This document shows, in pieces, positions 30,331 through 40,271 of a stretch of 64,000 nucleotides of DNA. Positions within the stretch are counted from its first letter, which is position 1. Every line of letters begins with the position of its first letter. Position numbers and translations under genes: made by a program. The notes below the pieces were generated by a model. That model saw nothing but the letters and a program-made list of their open reading frames with translations. It had not been told where the DNA came from and did no database searches. The stretch comes from Nitzschia sp. pyKryTriq1. Taxonomy: Eukaryota > Bacillariophyta > Bacillariophyceae > Bacillariales > Bacillariaceae. The stretch is from assembly GCA_956465555.1 (NCBI GenBank), contig OY101127.1, positions 1-64,000 of the forward strand. The letters run 5' to 3'.

Positions 30331-31722
30331 ATGCAGTATTCCGTCTTGTTCCTTCTCCTAGTACTGGGAGTACACTCGTTGACCTTGATTCATGGAGGAG
30401 GCTGGGGCTTGGATCGCGATCGAGAAGATGACGAAGAAGAAGATCGCCCAAAATTACAGCAGGAGCAACAGCAACAACAATACGAAGACGATGGATATCG
30501 TGATTTGGTAGAATGGGTCGAGTCTCATGGAGGTCGTGTTGACAGGAGAATGAGCATCGGAAATGACGTGGATGGTATACGAGGAATGATGGCGCTAGAA
30601 GATATGGACGCAAATGTCGAACTGTTGCATTGTCCTTGGACGTTGGTGATTGGAAGTAGTGGTTCCACCATCGAAGATCATCAAACGATGGACACGCAAG
30701 AAGACATGTGTCGAGTCATTCAAATCTTGGCAGCCGAATATCGACTGGGTGACAAGAGCCTAGGATGGCCCTACCTCAAACACATTGGAGAATTGCCCCG
30801 GTTGGCAGCCATGTGGGATGCTGCGGCGGTCGCCGAGCTGCAAAATCTTCCGCCAAGTCAAGATTTGGATCGTCATCTTCAATGGTATTCGCAAACATGT
30901 CGTAGTGGTAACAGTCGTCCTCAAGAAGGTGGCGATGCTGGATATGTAGATTTGAAAAATGATGATGCTGCTACTCTTCAAGCTCTGGTAGCATTTATTA
31001 CTCGAGCCAATCAAGTCGGCATGACTCCCATTTACGATCTTTTGAATCATCACAATGGATGGAAAAACGCCAAGCTTTTTCTCACACAAGACGGCGTGGA
31101 TCTTCGGACGGTGCAACCGGTTCAAAAGGGACAACAACTCTACCTCTCATATGGATTGAAGGCTGCATCCCAAATGTTTCGAGATTATGGATTCGTAGAA
31201 GATTGGCCAAGCTTGTGGTCGTGGCAAGATGCATCGACATTGGACAATCATGTATTTGCTCTCTTCCCCGATGGAATTGCCGCCATTCATCCCTCGCCCG
31301 ACTTTTTAAAAGACATTTGGAAACAATCATCCTCAACATCAACATCAGCTTCGTCATCGTCTGTAAGAATAACAACTTTGGCCGAATTTCAACAAAGAGC
31401 GACCGACTTTTCCCATTCGGTCCCCATCGAGGATTTGATGCGATTCTCATCGGCGGCAACCAATCTATTACAAGGGCTTCCTACAACATTGCTCGAGGAT
31501 GCAGCGATACTCCGAGACAAGATTGAAGAAAGGAGACTTTTATTACTGGCCCATCGTGGTGGTAGCCAATCGACAACTTATTCTTCCATCGTGGTTGGTC
31601 TGGAGGATATCATTGCTGCCATTCAATATCGAATGACCTTCAAGAGAGCGGTATCAGAAGCCTTGTTGGTTTCGGAAGGGATTCTTCTTCGGAATGGGAC
31701 CGGGATGGAACATGAGCTCTAA
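30331..31722 (+). CDS. SET-domain protein methyltransferase (Rubisco-LSMT/SETD-like)
   Basis: 463 residues from ATG at 30331; another ATG five bases earlier is out of frame. A hydrophobic leader (VLFLLLVLGVHSL) suggests entry into the secretory system or, in this lineage, onward plastid targeting. A Glu/Gln-rich stretch follows. The split SET domain shows VDGIRGMMALEDM (about 80-92), then MTPIYDLLNHHN (231-242), the usual substrate-site NH motif, then QQLYLSYG (268-275) and YGFVEDWP (286-293). These elements, in this order, belong to the class with an inserted iSET, as in Rubisco large-subunit methyltransferase and SETD3/6. A C-terminal helical part (about 330-455) fits the substrate-binding domain. 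The substrate is not deducible. Confidence 0.8.
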   Translation: MQYSVLFLLLVLGVHSLTLIHGGGWGLDRDREDDEEEDRPKLQQEQQQQQYEDDGYRDLVEWVESHGGRVDRRMSIGNDVDGIRGMMALEDMDANVELLHCPWTLVIGSSGSTIEDHQTMDTQEDMCRVIQILAAEYRLGDKSLGWPYLKHIGELPRLAAMWDAAAVAELQNLPPSQDLDRHLQWYSQTCRSGNSRPQEGGDAGYVDLKNDDAATLQALVAFITRANQVGMTPIYDLLNHHNGWKNAKLFLTQDGVDLRTVQPVQKGQQLYLSYGLKAASQMFRDYGFVEDWPSLWSWQDASTLDNHVFALFPDGIAAIHPSPDFLKDIWKQSSSTSTSASSSSVRITTLAEFQQRATDFSHSVPIEDLMRFSSAATNLLQGLPTTLLEDAAILRDKIEERRLLLLAHRGGSQSTTYSSIVVGLEDIIAAIQYRMTFKRAVSEALLVSEGILLRNGTGMEHEL

Positions 31723-32485
31723 TTACAGCACTGCTGCTGCCGCTCTTAAAGAAGACGACGATGGCAACAACATGTGAAGATAGTAGTCGGCAGCGTTGGT
31801 CAGTCCATCTCTCTCTCTTTCTACGAGTACATGCGACACTTCTACAGTACTAGCTTGTTGGTTCTATTCGAGTTCAGCTACGTTTGACTGGAAAATGAAA
31901 TTAGACAGACGCAAACCTCGAGCTTTCTACCGACTGTACGGAGAAGTGTACCATCGGCCGAAAAGGGAAAGCCATGCTGCATACTATATCATGTCATGGA
32001 CGAAGAATGTATTTTGGGGAGTAACCACTAGAACATGCGTCATCATGCATCGACACACGATCACCAACCAATCAATCCTGATCATCAATGGAATACTAGT
32101 ATATGGATACTATTTTATTGTATTGTAGTGTATTGGCCATGCGCAGGAGCGTAATTCCGTGGTCTTCACAGTTCTCAATTCACAAGAGCAAGGATAGTTC
32201 AGCAGTACAGTACCGTGCCGGTACGACGACCGAGCAAAATAGTTCCGCAATATCGAGGTATCGCATGTATGATTACTTGTACAATTCAATTCTCTAGGCA
32301 CGCTATAACTTACTCATTTTGTTTTACTAGAATACGGATTCTTGGATTTGTTGTTGGGTACAGTCAGTAGCTTCATTCGTTGATCTACTACTCTATTCAT
32401 ACGTAGAAGTAGCTCGAAGTACACTCTCATTGCAGCCATGATGTGTCATGGAAGAAGAGCGCCATTCTATCTAGGCCTGTTGTTG
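31723..32485. other. Convergent 3' region, SET gene and plastid protein gene
   Basis: 763 bp without a supported gene. Open frames at 31796-32301 have no recognisable features. Confidence 0.6.
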
Positions 32486-33403
32486 CTAGGTTTGCAGTTG
32501 TTCCTTGCCAACCACAAAGAGTACTGCATAGTCCTGTTTGTGGCATCCCGGTACCGATGGCATGATGGCTCCCGGCGCTACTGGAAAGTCTCTTGGGTTG
32601 GCCGTCAAGGGGGATCCGACAAGAGAGGATCCCTCGAGTGCTAGAGTATATCGGGCCGATCGACAAGGCAAGTGGGTTACATCATATAAAGTTCTTCCGT
32701 CATCCAATTTCCAGCTCCCATCGGGATGGATGGTGAGACCGGTCGTTACGAGTCGACCACCCGTGACGAGATAACGCCCGGCTGGTAATGGAAAGTACGG
32801 CTGTTCCATAATCAAGCCATGTTCTTCGAGCCACCAATCGTTGGGATTGAACGTCCATCCCGCTGGAGCACGTTGATCGGGTTGGTTCGCCAGACTCTTC
32901 TGGTAGTCTTTCAACCATACACCGCGGGGACCAGGATCCAAACTCCAAACGCCCCATTCCTTGGCATTCGTACCCGAACTCGATTTCGGATCTCCCAACG
33001 CGGCAATGAATTGGGTACGGGGTAGGCGGGTAAATCCTTTCGGTGTGTACACGCTAGTTTGAAACAAGGAAAGACTGGCCACGCCCGAGGCTCCAATCAA
33101 TCCGACGGCAATGGTATTGTATATCAAATCTCGACGTTTTCGATCCACCAAAGAATCCTCCTCGGAAGAGTCTACTTGTAGCCAAGTTTCATCATCGCCA
33201 TCACCAGTACCATCCGCTCGATTATTCGACAATCTCGTATTAGTCAAAGGTCGTCTCGAGACATGATGTTGTGAATGGCGTGTAGTTTTCGTCGTTGACA
33301 ATGAAAATGCGTTCGCCGACTGACGACTACAACACAATATTAGAACCATGGGGACGAGGATGATGAGCGAGCAGTTTCGGTGGATCATATTAGACAGTAC
33401 CAT
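32486..33403 (-). CDS. Plastid-targeted protein of unknown function
   Basis: 305 residues from ATG at 33403. A signal peptide core (SLIILVPMVLILCC) ends at QSANA|FSLST, an ASAF-type cleavage with Phe at +1 (F33), the mark of import into the four-membrane plastids of diatoms and related algae. A hydroxylated, basic transit segment follows. RKRRDLIYNTIAVGLIGASGVASLSLF (about 88-114) is a second, twin-arginine-like or membrane-anchoring hydrophobic stretch, which suggests a thylakoid location. The remaining 190 residues are Trp- and Pro-rich (WGVWSLDPGPRGVWLKDY, AGWTFNPNDWW, LPAGRYLVTGGRLVTTGLTIHPDGSW) and belong to no family I can name. Targeting is well supported; function is unknown. Confidence 0.75.
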   Translation of the reverse strand: MVLSNMIHRNCSLIILVPMVLILCCSRQSANAFSLSTTKTTRHSQHHVSRRPLTNTRLSNNRADGTGDGDDETWLQVDSSEEDSLVDRKRRDLIYNTIAVGLIGASGVASLSLFQTSVYTPKGFTRLPRTQFIAALGDPKSSSGTNAKEWGVWSLDPGPRGVWLKDYQKSLANQPDQRAPAGWTFNPNDWWLEEHGLIMEQPYFPLPAGRYLVTGGRLVTTGLTIHPDGSWKLDDGRTLYDVTHLPCRSARYTLALEGSSLVGSPLTANPRDFPVAPGAIMPSVPGCHKQDYAVLFVVGKEQLQT

Positions 33404-33942
33404 GTTGATCCTCTACTTCGTACTCTACTCCGTCGACTAGTGGCACCAGTCTGTAATGTATAAGTAAGAGAAACCAAGAGCCACAACGTCATGGTCAAAA
33501 GCAGAAAAGAAAGATAGGGAAAGCTTGGATGCGATCCATGATCCGATGAATTTCGAACACGTCACCGTCTCCTAATTCAGTCGGACGTGTCAACAACCAC
33601 TTCAGTCGTCCGGCCGCCTGGCTGAATGTATCGAAGAATCAATCAATCAATCATCGTTGAGTTCTACTTGACTCGCTGTCGAATAACCCAACATATTCAA
33701 AACCCTACACTTTACCTCTACTATAAGTCGCATTATAGTTACGCTAGAGTATTTCAAAACAGTAGCAATCGAATGTAGTATCGTACTAGTGCAGTACATG
33801 TACTACGAGCCATCAAAAAGTATACGAGTATTCCCGAAGAAAGCAATCCCCCATGCTTTTCCTCCAACCAATATACTGTAAAGCCATCGTATCACTCGAC
33901 ACAAGAAATACAGCGACAAGAATGGAATGGATCATCTAGTAG
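33404..33942. other. Spacer, plastid protein 5' flank
   Basis: No gene seen. A CAAT run (about 33640-33652) lies within this region. Confidence 0.6.
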
Positions 33943-36900
33943 CTACGTGTCCTTGTTGTTGACTCGTTTGAGAGCAGCCGTTTTTTGTTTCTTTTTTGCT
34001 GGTGCTGCTGCTTTCTTCTTGACGTCATCGTCGTCGTCACGAGAGCGTATTATAGGAAGTCTTGCGTCATCGTCGTCCAACAGCAAGGAGGAGTCGCCTT
34101 CATCCGTAGTAGTAGGTCGTTTACGAGTACTGTTTTTCCTCCTGCCTTCAATTTTATCAGTAGTTAGAGACGTAGCCTGCGAAAGAGCAATCAAAGTCAA
34201 GGCATATTCGTCAGTGGGCGCAGGATCATCCATTCTACTACCAGAAGTAGTATTCTTCTGGTCTGCTGAACCTCCTCCTCCTCTTCCCACGTAAATAGTA
34301 GATTCTTGACCCTCTTTGGAAGAAGATGGTGTCGTATTGTCGTTGATGATAATTGGTAGACCACCCCAACCCCAACTATCGTTTTTTCGTAGTGCTGTTG
34401 TTGTTGTTGTACTGGTCGCCAGTTTCTTGGAGGACGATAGGGGTGACCGCCCAGGTTCTCTGCTGTTGTGTTTTGCACTCGTTTTGTTCGCTTCTGACGA
34501 CTCGTTGTCGGTCCTTCTTTTCCTACTAGAGGTAGCTGTTGTAGCAGCTGGTGCAGGCGACACCGATTGCTTCCCTTTCATCTTGCTTGAATCAGCAGCA
34601 GGACTGGTAGAAATGGCAACCGCTGACGACTCAGCCCTATCAACAGATTCGGTCGCGGCCTCTACGACAATCTTCTGCTGAGCGTCTGTTATCTTTCCCT
34701 TCTCATTGTTGGCGGCAGCGGATAATTTTGATCGAGCTTTTCTTCTAGCAGCTTCAGTAGGATCTTTCGTCGTCGCTTCCAGTACTAGTCGGGCCTTGAT
34801 TTTCGGTTCATCGTCCACTTTCTCGATCGATTTCTCGGACGATCCCCGCGAGCTCTTCCTTCGGCTCGGTCCGGTAGTGCTACTTGTGGAAGCAGCAACA
34901 GAACCGGAACTCTTTTCCTGTTTCGACCCAAGAGCTTTCGCATTGCTTCCTGATTTCGCGGGTTCCGCCCCCGAAGAACTGGTCCGTCTAGCAGTAGTAG
35001 TAGTGGTGGTGGTGGGCGTAGTGGTACTCTCACTAGTAGAGGTAGCAGCAGGCCGTTGATCATCGATCTTCCCTTCGGTCGTTGTTGGTTTGCCAAGTTT
35101 CCCGGGAGATCTGGGGCTTGTTCTAGTATTAGTACTCCGAATCGTGGCTTTGGCGCTAGCAGTATTGCTGGACGGAGGCATTGTCGTCTCGAATAATTCA
35201 AGTTCCATCCAGGCTTCCAGTCGATGTTTTGGAAATGCCTTCTTTTTGTCTTCTTTATATTCTCGATACCGGGTCTTGGTGTGTCGGACCCAGTTGGCCA
35301 ATTCTTGATCCTCGTAGGATTTGGGAACGTTGATATGACCAAACTTGTTTTGAAATGCCTTGAGATCTTCGAGACGCTGGAACCAGAGTTTATCTTGATT
35401 GGAATTGTAGGTATTCGTCAATGGACTGGAAACTGTACTTGGAGAGGCTGCTGGTTCGTCGTCACTATTCGCTTGGGTATCATCCTTGTTGGCGAGATTT
35501 GCCTCATCGTTCTTCTTGAGTACGTCGGGAGTCGAAGAATCATCACCAACATCATTACCATCATCATCAACATCATCGCCATTACCATCATCATGAACAT
35601 CCATCTTGAGGCGTTTCGACTGACATGGCTGTGTATTGGACATTGGTAGAGAACGCCGCGAGGATAATGGTGACTTTGTCTTGGCTCCCACCGTCGCCAC
35701 CGTCGCCGACGCCGCCGCCGATGACGACGACTTGCCCTCCTTGCCTTGCTCGACGAGAGAATTTAAAAGGGAAGATTCGGCCTTGTTGAGTTGTCCTTTT
35801 AAAGTCGAGAGTGGTGGCGTTTTGTTGGCACCCGGTTTCGCCACCTCGAATCCAATTTCGATCAAGGCATCAATACGATGTTGCGGAAACTTTCTTCTCC
35901 CTTCTTGAAATTCTCGATAGCGAGTCTTCATGTGACGGACCCAGTTGGCCAATTCTTGATCGTCGTAGGATTTCGCCACGTTGGTATGGCCGAACTTTTT
36001 CTTGAACGCCTTGAGATCTTCGAGACGTTTGAACCAGAGCAAATCTTGATTGGCAGTGCCCGTACCTGCCAGCGTCCCTCGTTTTTCATCGCTAAGCTCC
36101 TTCATGGGATACCAAGCAAAGCCAATCTTCTCGAGCATGTTCTTCCGGGTCGACGGATACCCGTCCGGGTCTTTACGATACTTGATTCGTTCCTTCTTGA
36201 CCCACCTGGCCAGAGCAGGATCGAGCAGATTCGTGACATGAACGTGGCCGTATTGTTTACGAAAATGGAGAAGGCGTGCGTAGCGCTCTTCAAAGGGCAT
36301 TCCCTTGACGGTTGGTGACCTCGTGCCGTGATCAGGAGGGACAATGCTGCCAGCGATGATGTTACTGGCCGCAGTATCGGATCCTGCTCTAGTAGTAGTT
36401 CCATTATCATCATCCTTGGTCGATGCCATTGAGGGAAGCATGAGATGATGTCGTGGCGGTAGTGGTGAGGTTGTGGATGTGAAGGATGATTCTGGTTCCT
36501 CGCCGTCTACCAAGACAGCCTCTTCATCCATTAGCGGGCTTTGTTCCGTGTTGACGATCACGTCGGGTAGCAATCCAAGAGTCTCCAGTGCATCACGTTC
36601 TTCTTTTGGAAAATCGACAAAGCCGGCATCCCATTCTCGATAGCGATCCATTTGCTCCGCCAGCCACGTGGACGCTTCTTTTCGAAAGGCTCTCGTCATC
36701 TTGGAATTAGGAGTATCAGTAGTATTCGTAGTGTGGCTGGTTTCTAATGCGATTGCTGCTGCTCCGACTGCTGCTGCTGCTGCTTCATCGCCGACGTCTT
36801 TTGCCACGTCTTCGAGACTGGTAGGCTTTTCCAATAGAATCGGTTTGTATTTTTCAAATGTTTCCTTCCATTCACTCCGCTCATTACCAGGACCAACCCG

Positions 36901-38022
36901 CCGCTCAACGACAATTCGATTCGCTACGGATGGATTCTCACGATCATGGACCTCCCATTGAAAGCCGAGCTTGTCTAGTTTGGCGATCCGTTCTTGGGTC
37001 AAATGAGATTCTTCTTGATACGATTGGGCTTGTTGATGCGACGATTGATACGATTGGGCTTGTTGATGCGATTGGGATTGCTGCTCAGAAGAAGATGCAG
37101 TATTCTTCTTCTTCGAATTTGCCTTTGTTGACTTGTTCTTCTCCTCATCCTCCCCATGGGATTGCTCCGTTTCAGTATCACTATCATCGCTGTTGTTCTT
37201 TGGTTGTTTCGTGGCCGTCTCGGTAGTAGTAGTAGAAATAGTATTCGCCTCCTCCGCCTTCATCTCGTCCTCTTCCTTGTTCTGATTGTTGTTGTTGTTG
37301 TTCCTGCTCTTGTTATTGTTATTGTTCTTGTGATAGTGTTTGTAGACCCATCGTTGATGGACACACCAACTCAAAAAGCCACGAGGTTCCGTCGCATCAT
37401 CGGGGGGTAACTTGCCATCTTCCAACAACTTTTCCAAAGCTTGATAATAATCTTCCCAAATAAAAACAAAAGGAGGAGGTTGAGAAGATGTTGACGATCG
37501 TGACTTGTTGTTGTGGGAGGATGACTTGGAATATGAATTGGATTTCAGTTTCCCTCGGCGTAAGGTAGTGGAACGATAGGCTAAAAGTGCGGATACCAGC
37601 AAGGGACGGGATGCGGAAGACATGGATAATGTCGATGATGCTGATGATGTTGCCGGATAATAATGATCTCCTCGTTCCGCCGAAAAGGGAGACGTTTCTC
37701 CTTGGCAAACAGAAAAGAGCTGCTCCATCGCCAGTAGTAGCCTGTTGTTCGACGGATCAGCATCATCACCACCCTCCTCACCGCCATCCTCACTGCTGCT
37801 TGAACCCGAGGGTAGTGCTGGGGTATATATAGCTGATGTAGCAGTAGTAGCAGTCCGATTGAAGCTGCTGGTATGGTGGTGGATCCCGTACGCTCGTTGA
37901 CGTCGACTCGATTCCGAATCATGAAAATGCCATCGGAAGTAATCGTAAATGGAACGATGGAGGTAATCACTTTCCTCTTGCGATAATGCTGCCGCAGAAT
38001 ACGAAGGAAAAGAAGAAGCCAT
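33943..38022 (-). CDS. Large helicase-associated (HA) domain protein
   Basis: 1359 residues in one exon from ATG at 38022. Three clear helicase-associated (HA) modules lie at about 576-638, 661-728 and 877-943, each with a W/F-x-RL-x-x-F-x-x-K-x-G-H-x-x-V opening, LA.WV and a closing L..IGF. Two more modules near the N-terminus (about 187-356 and 383-486) are split by Asn/Gln/Ser-rich inserts. No helicase motor is present. The remaining 400 residues are low-complexity Ser/Thr/Lys sequence with basic clusters (KKKAAAPAKKKQK at the end) that suit a nuclear DNA-binding protein. HA modules are common as free arrays in diatom genomes. Function beyond nucleic-acid binding is not known. Confidence 0.8.
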   Translation of the reverse strand: MASSFPSYSAAALSQEESDYLHRSIYDYFRWHFHDSESSRRQRAYGIHHHTSSFNRTATTATSAIYTPALPSGSSSSEDGGEEGGDDADPSNNRLLLAMEQLFSVCQGETSPFSAERGDHYYPATSSASSTLSMSSASRPLLVSALLAYRSTTLRRGKLKSNSYSKSSSHNNKSRSSTSSQPPPFVFIWEDYYQALEKLLEDGKLPPDDATEPRGFLSWCVHQRWVYKHYHKNNNNNKSRNNNNNNQNKEEDEMKAEEANTISTTTTETATKQPKNNSDDSDTETEQSHGEDEEKNKSTKANSKKKNTASSSEQQSQSHQQAQSYQSSHQQAQSYQEESHLTQERIAKLDKLGFQWEVHDRENPSVANRIVVERRVGPGNERSEWKETFEKYKPILLEKPTSLEDVAKDVGDEAAAAAVGAAAIALETSHTTNTTDTPNSKMTRAFRKEASTWLAEQMDRYREWDAGFVDFPKEERDALETLGLLPDVIVNTEQSPLMDEEAVLVDGEEPESSFTSTTSPLPPRHHLMLPSMASTKDDDNGTTTRAGSDTAASNIIAGSIVPPDHGTRSPTVKGMPFEERYARLLHFRKQYGHVHVTNLLDPALARWVKKERIKYRKDPDGYPSTRKNMLEKIGFAWYPMKELSDEKRGTLAGTGTANQDLLWFKRLEDLKAFKKKFGHTNVAKSYDDQELANWVRHMKTRYREFQEGRRKFPQHRIDALIEIGFEVAKPGANKTPPLSTLKGQLNKAESSLLNSLVEQGKEGKSSSSAAASATVATVGAKTKSPLSSRRSLPMSNTQPCQSKRLKMDVHDDGNGDDVDDDGNDVGDDSSTPDVLKKNDEANLANKDDTQANSDDEPAASPSTVSSPLTNTYNSNQDKLWFQRLEDLKAFQNKFGHINVPKSYEDQELANWVRHTKTRYREYKEDKKKAFPKHRLEAWMELELFETTMPPSSNTASAKATIRSTNTRTSPRSPGKLGKPTTTEGKIDDQRPAATSTSESTTTPTTTTTTTARRTSSSGAEPAKSGSNAKALGSKQEKSSGSVAASTSSTTGPSRRKSSRGSSEKSIEKVDDEPKIKARLVLEATTKDPTEAARRKARSKLSAAANNEKGKITDAQQKIVVEAATESVDRAESSAVAISTSPAADSSKMKGKQSVSPAPAATTATSSRKRRTDNESSEANKTSAKHNSREPGRSPLSSSKKLATSTTTTTALRKNDSWGWGGLPIIINDNTTPSSSKEGQESTIYVGRGGGGSADQKNTTSGSRMDDPAPTDEYALTLIALSQATSLTTDKIEGRRKNSTRKRPTTTDEGDSSLLLDDDDARLPIIRSRDDDDDVKKKAAAPAKKKQKTAALKRVNNKDT

Positions 38023-38143
38023 ATTAATGATGATGACTGATGGCTGATGACTGACGAATGATGTGCACTATGATGTACTACTCGAGTCTATACTACGAAC
38101 GACGACTCCTGGCAACGAAGTGTGATGTGATGATGCCCCACGC

Positions 38144-38174
<31 letters not shown>

Positions 38175-38742
38175 CCCGTTCCGAATGATGAATGCGCATA
38201 GAATAGTTGCATCGCGTATCTGGTACAGTATCTGATAGCTGATGATACCGGTAGAATGATACGCGTACTGTATTACCGGTATCGGTAGCTGCTGCCAAAA
38301 CGAACAAAAGCATCAATCAATCATCAAAGGCTCCATTCGTATTATTTTTCATGGATCGAAAATAAATAAGGAAATCGATATTCTTTACCTTATTCCAATT
38401 CGGAGGGATCCAACGGCTGGCCCTATTATCTCATCCCCCGGCGCAGCGGGGGCTCCACTGACATGACCCGAACTGATGGGCGTGTGTAAAAGGCGATAGA
38501 AAACTGAAGAAGGCCAGACATTGAGATATGTCTGACATGTGTATGATATTCCTATTTTAGAAGTATGGTATCGGGCAACAATAACAGGAATGACAATGAT
38601 AATGTCGGAATGAAATTTGCCATGATGGTGTGAACCATATCCGTTTGTATATTTCGTAAAGATGATATCGATACCATGATTATTTGTGTGACAACACTAA
38701 TATAATATCTGTATGGATACACACAGGATGGCTTCGTGTTCT
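38023..38742. other. HA gene 5' flank
   Basis: No gene. Two TACCGGTA palindromes (38246-38253 and 38274-38281) lie about 225-260 bp upstream of the HA gene start. A CTG tract (38147-38174) lies closer to it. Confidence 0.6.
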
Positions 38743-38870
38743 TCTACCGCTGCTGCTTCTGCTGCTTCTGCTGCTTCTGCTGCTTCTGCTGCTTCTGCTG
38801 CTTCTGCTGCTTCTGCTGCTTCTGCTGCTTCTGCTGCTTCTGCTGCTTCTGCTGCTTCTGCTGCTAATAG
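38743..38870. repeat. 9-bp (GCTGCTTCT)n minisatellite
   Basis: About 13 units of GCTGCTTCT, nearly perfect. Translated frames give poly-Leu, ASA or SRS repeats, so the open frames here are not evidence of a gene. Confidence 0.93.
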
Positions 38871-39171
38871 TAGCAGTAGTGGTGGTGGTTGTCATCGTCG
38901 TCCGGTCATTATTACGCTGTTCACTTCGATTCGCAGTATTATTGCACCATCCTCATCGTCCGCTACTGCCGTTGGAGGAAATTGTGGACGACCAAGCGTC
39001 GCGTGGATATGGCGGGACGCTGGATTTCCACGCGTCGATCGTTTGCAATAAGCGTCATCCATTCAACAACTGCAAGCGGCCGAAATTTGCCGTATTGGCG
39101 CAACTTTTGACGCACCACCCGCAGCACAACAATCATACCAGGAATAATAATAATAACACTTAGCCGCCGCC

Positions 39172-40020
39172 GCTGCTGCTGCTGCTACTGCCGCTGCCGA
39201 ATCTCAAGTGGTGTCAGTCTACCTACGCTGGTGTGGATCCGTTGTTCCAGGGAGCGGACAACGCCAGTTTGTCACTACTGCCGTTGCCATTTACGCTCAC
39301 GCAATTTGCGGGGGTCTTTGGCCCTCCGATTGCCGAATGGTGTCTGGCGCAAATCATTGCTCATGAACGCCGTTTTGATTTGACGCGCATCGATCAATCG
39401 AACCACGAATGGGTCGGATCAAAGGAAGTTTTGGAATATCGGTATTTGTCTGGTTTGACACTCACTCTATTGGGCGTGGGGGATATTGGATTGTGCATTG
39501 CGCGGGCTGCCAAAGCGTTTGGCATGACCATTGTGGGATATTCGACGCGACTGAAATCCGACGAACCGGCCCTGGATGAATTCGTCACGGACATGGAGAC
39601 GGCCTTGCAAGCCGGCGACTAGTCTATATCGTGTCGGTAGCCGGCGAGTAGTCTATATCGTGTCGGTATTACCATCTACAGTGGGGACCCGCCATCTCTT
39701 ATCACTGGAAACCTTCGAATGCGCAAATGCATCCAACGGAGAAAAGTCGCCCGTCTTTGGTAATGTGGGTCGCAGAGATGTTGTGACGGATTCCGCCACG
39801 ATTGTGACTGCCTTGGATCAAAATCATATTTCCGCCGCTATTCTGGACGCGTTTGAACATGAGCCCTTACCGCCATCGAATCCGTTATGGACTCATCCCA
39901 AAGTGACAATCTCCCCCCATGTGAGTGGTCTGACCAGGGGTCAAGATGTTCCAAATCTCGTTGTAGATCAATGGACTGGGATAGAGGCTACTAAATTGCC
40001 TGCCTCCAGCAACCTCGTGT
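39172..40020 (+). pseudogene. Broken D-2-hydroxyacid dehydrogenase (glyoxylate/hydroxypyruvate reductase type)
   Basis: Family features are spread over two or more frames. LPNLKWCQSTYAGVDPLF, then GVFGPPIAEWCLAQIIAHERR, then LTLTLLGVGDIGLCIARAAKAFGM (the NAD-binding GxGxxG) lie in one frame as far as a TAG at 39620. VVYIVSVLPSTVGTRHLL, then GNVGRRDVV, ILDAFEHEPLPPSNPLW and SPHVSGL follow in another. The break is a 29-bp direct duplication (39613-39641 and 39642-39670, GCCGGCGA[C/G]TAGTC...), which adds stops and shifts frame. The segment before NVGRRD is also scrambled, and the Gly of NVGRGD reads Arg. The N-terminal part is degraded into repeats. Members of this family reduce glyoxylate or hydroxypyruvate. 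Confidence 0.75.
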
Positions 40021-40271
40021 GCGAGCTCGTCGAGGTGTGGATGATGGAAATATTTGTGGGCTCAAAAAACAACAAACTGGCGTTATCTTTACTCTTTTCA
40101 TCATCCTACTCGGTCGGCTGTGCCAACCACCTACTAGTAGTAGTACGCAATAATATGAGCCAGCATTAGATCGTTATGCATACATGCATGCTCCGGCATA
40201 CCATTGTGAGCAAGGGTGTCATATCCTGGTGGTCTCATTGACGACGATCATCAACGACAAATTTTATCTAC

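Noticed and set aside
38684-39163. Poly-Leu or Ala/Ser open frames at the 9-bp repeat
   Set aside because: Repeat translation only.
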